From assembly GCA_009693885.1 (NCBI GenBank), contig SHWK01000045.1:1-7367 (forward strand): 7,367 nucleotides of DNA, given 5' to 3'. Within the stretch, counting starts at the first letter, position 1; each line of letters starts with the position of its first letter. A model generated the notes under the pieces. The model ran no database searches and was not told the origin of the DNA. It saw nothing but the letters and a program-made list of their open reading frames with translations. Shown in pieces: positions 6,873 through 7,367 of the stretch. Source of the DNA: Rickettsiales bacterium (GTDB taxonomy: Bacteria > Pseudomonadota > Alphaproteobacteria > Rickettsiales > UBA1997). Position numbers and translations under genes: made by a program.

Positions 6873-6947
6873 TGGTTGGGACGGAAGGATTCGAACCTAC
6901 GCATGACGGGATCAAAACCCGTTGCCTTACCGCTTGGCTACGTCCCA
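6873..6947 (-). tRNA. tRNA-Gln (anticodon UUG), CCA encoded
   Basis: The minus strand folds as a complete cloverleaf. The acceptor stem pairs TGGGACG (6947-6941) with CGTCCCA, followed by discriminator A and an encoded CCA (6875-6873). The D arm is GCC/GGC around AAGCGGTAA, the anticodon stem is ACGGG/CCCGT with loop TTTTGAT (anticodon TTG), the variable loop has 5 bases, and the T loop is TTCGAAT. U1-A72 is typical of bacterial tRNA-Gln. One oddity: the T stem is GTAGG/CCTTC, which leaves a U-U mismatch at the second pair (bases 6899 and 6885). No second tRNA is adjacent, and the convergent barrel gene ends 26 bases past the 3' end with no obvious terminator between them. Confidence 0.97.
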
Positions 6948-6976
6948 ATACAAAAAACTCAAGGGGAAGGTGGGTG

Positions 6977-7005
6977 ATTTTAAAGACTTATCGCTTGGAA
7001 GTCAA
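6977..7005 (-). promoter_or_regulatory. near-consensus sigma70 promoter for tRNA-Gln
   Basis: On the minus strand TTGACT (7005-7000) and TAAAAT (6982-6977) are exactly 17 bases apart, one mismatch from the consensus -35 and two from the -10. Transcription would begin near 6970, about 22 bases before the mature tRNA 5' end. The bases after the -10 are C-rich (CACCCACCTTCCCC), unlike the AT-rich surroundings. This recalls the G/C-rich discriminators of stringently controlled stable-RNA promoters; that control is inference. Confidence 0.7.
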
Positions 7006-7008
7006 TAA

Positions 7009-7131
7009 ATGATAGATAATTTGAAGCAAATCCTTTATTTTGAAGGTGAAAAGCAAGATTTTTACAATCTCAAGCTATATAAAACATTTGACAGCAGAAA
7101 AAATATCATCAAAGTTTTTCTAAATATTTAG
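7009..7131 (+). CDS. possible 40-residue ORF upstream of pntAB
   Basis: ATG at 7009 opens 40 codons (MIDNLKQILYFEGEKQDFYN and so on, ending KVFLNI) to a TAG at 7129-7131, 18 bases before the pntAB ATG on the same strand. The product would be Lys/Asn/Ile-rich with no membrane segment or recognised motif. There is no Shine-Dalgarno sequence, and the start lies only 4 bases from the outer end of the divergent tRNA promoter, which leaves little room for its own promoter. It is not the end of pntAA as far as I can see. A chance ORF or a decayed remnant is as likely as a gene. The rest of this 202-bp spacer holds a perfect TTGACA (7088-7093) without a good -10 at 16-18 bases, and a 12-bp palindrome, CTAAATATTTAG (7120-7131). 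Confidence 0.2.
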   Translation: MIDNLKQILYFEGEKQDFYNLKLYKTFDSRKNIIKVFLNI

Positions 7132-7149
7132 TTAAAATAATTTAAATTT

Positions 7150-7367
7150 ATGAGCAAAATTCAAGAAATTATCGCACTTTCAGATCAGTTAAATCGTGAT
7201 ACTGAAGCCTTGATCAATAAAGTATCTGAAATCACTGCTACGGGCGCTTTTGGCGGCGGTGTCGATCCTTTTATTTTTGGCCTGACAATTTTTATTCTCA
7301 CTTGTTTTGTTGGATATTTTGTGGTGTGGCGCGTTACTCCAGCCCTACATACGCCTTTGATGGCGGT
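7150..7367 (+). CDS. pntAB: NAD(P) transhydrogenase alpha subunit part 2 (PntAB), 3' end cut by window
   Basis: This is the first membrane subunit of the three-polypeptide proton-translocating transhydrogenase (PntAA-PntAB-PntB), which uses the proton gradient to reduce NADP+ with NADH in the inner membrane. Seventy-two codons are present. A soluble, Glu/Asp/Lys-containing N terminus (1-36) is followed by a first membrane helix at about 41-60 (FIFGLTIFILTCFVGYFVVW) and the highly conserved WRVTPALHTPLMAV, which matches the PntAB signature in alphaproteobacteria. The gene starts at its own ATG with no fusion to PntAA, as in the split-alpha type. In the usual order pntAA lies directly upstream. 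Here the upstream neighbour is a divergent tRNA-Gln and at most a 40-codon ORF, so pntAA must be elsewhere or lost. The ATG has no Shine-Dalgarno sequence. pntB would be expected just beyond the window. Confidence 0.93.
   Translation, partial: MSKIQEIIALSDQLNRDTEALINKVSEITATGAFGGGVDPFIFGLTIFILTCFVGYFVVWRVTPALHTPLMA

Noticed and set aside
6727..6948. 73-codon minus-strand ORF covering the tRNA
   Set aside because: Its start lies across the tRNA-Gln gene and the rest is antisense to the barrel gene; the peptide beginning MGRSQAVRQRVLIPSCVGSN is the usual mistranslation of a tRNA.
7088..7120. Promoter for pntAB from the perfect TTGACA at 7088-7093
   Set aside because: At 16 to 18 bases downstream there is no acceptable -10 (CAAAGT, AAAGTT, AAGTTT), so the hexamer alone is not enough.

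Overview
The window looks like a piece of an AT-rich Gram-negative chromosome, most likely an alphaproteobacterium and possibly a Rickettsiales- or Holosporales-type lineage. The evidence is a split transhydrogenase alpha subunit (a separate PntAB polypeptide), an AsmA-family envelope protein, an outer-membrane barrel ending in Phe, an alphaproteobacterial-looking tRNA-Gln(UUG) and strong A/T bias in spacers. The lineage call is inference; no rRNA gene is present.

Layout. The left half and centre are read leftward (minus strand). A 1063-residue AsmA-like protein is followed by panB (first enzyme of pantothenate synthesis) with a 4-bp ATGA stop/start overlap. A 319-bp gene-free spacer follows, then lpdA (dihydrolipoamide dehydrogenase, E3). 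lpdA has its own sigma70-like promoter and stops 1 bp from what may be the C-terminal end of a convergent plus-strand gene. To the right of asmA, a divergent gene encodes a secreted outer-membrane barrel with a Cys-Ala-Cys-Gly-Cys cluster at its mature N terminus. It converges on a minus-strand tRNA-Gln with an encoded CCA and a near-consensus promoter. The window ends inside pntAB (plus strand), which has no pntAA directly upstream.

The most unusual object is in the panB-lpdA spacer. It is a 148-bp element with perfect 41-bp inverted arms around a 66-bp centre that is itself foldable. It is about 56% G+C in an AT-rich spacer, and both strands carry a short ORF starting with the same 11 residues. 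It looks like a dispersed palindromic or MITE-like repeat, or a structured RNA/terminator module. Copy number cannot be judged from one window.

A second global feature is that none of the five main genes has a recognisable Shine-Dalgarno sequence, while the one strong SD-like string in the spacers has no ORF after it. The genes do not form one pathway: lpdA (2-oxoacid dehydrogenase E3), panB (towards CoA) and pntAB (NADPH supply) are central metabolism, while asmA and the barrel gene are envelope functions. I see no defence, CRISPR, toxin-antitoxin or phage genes.
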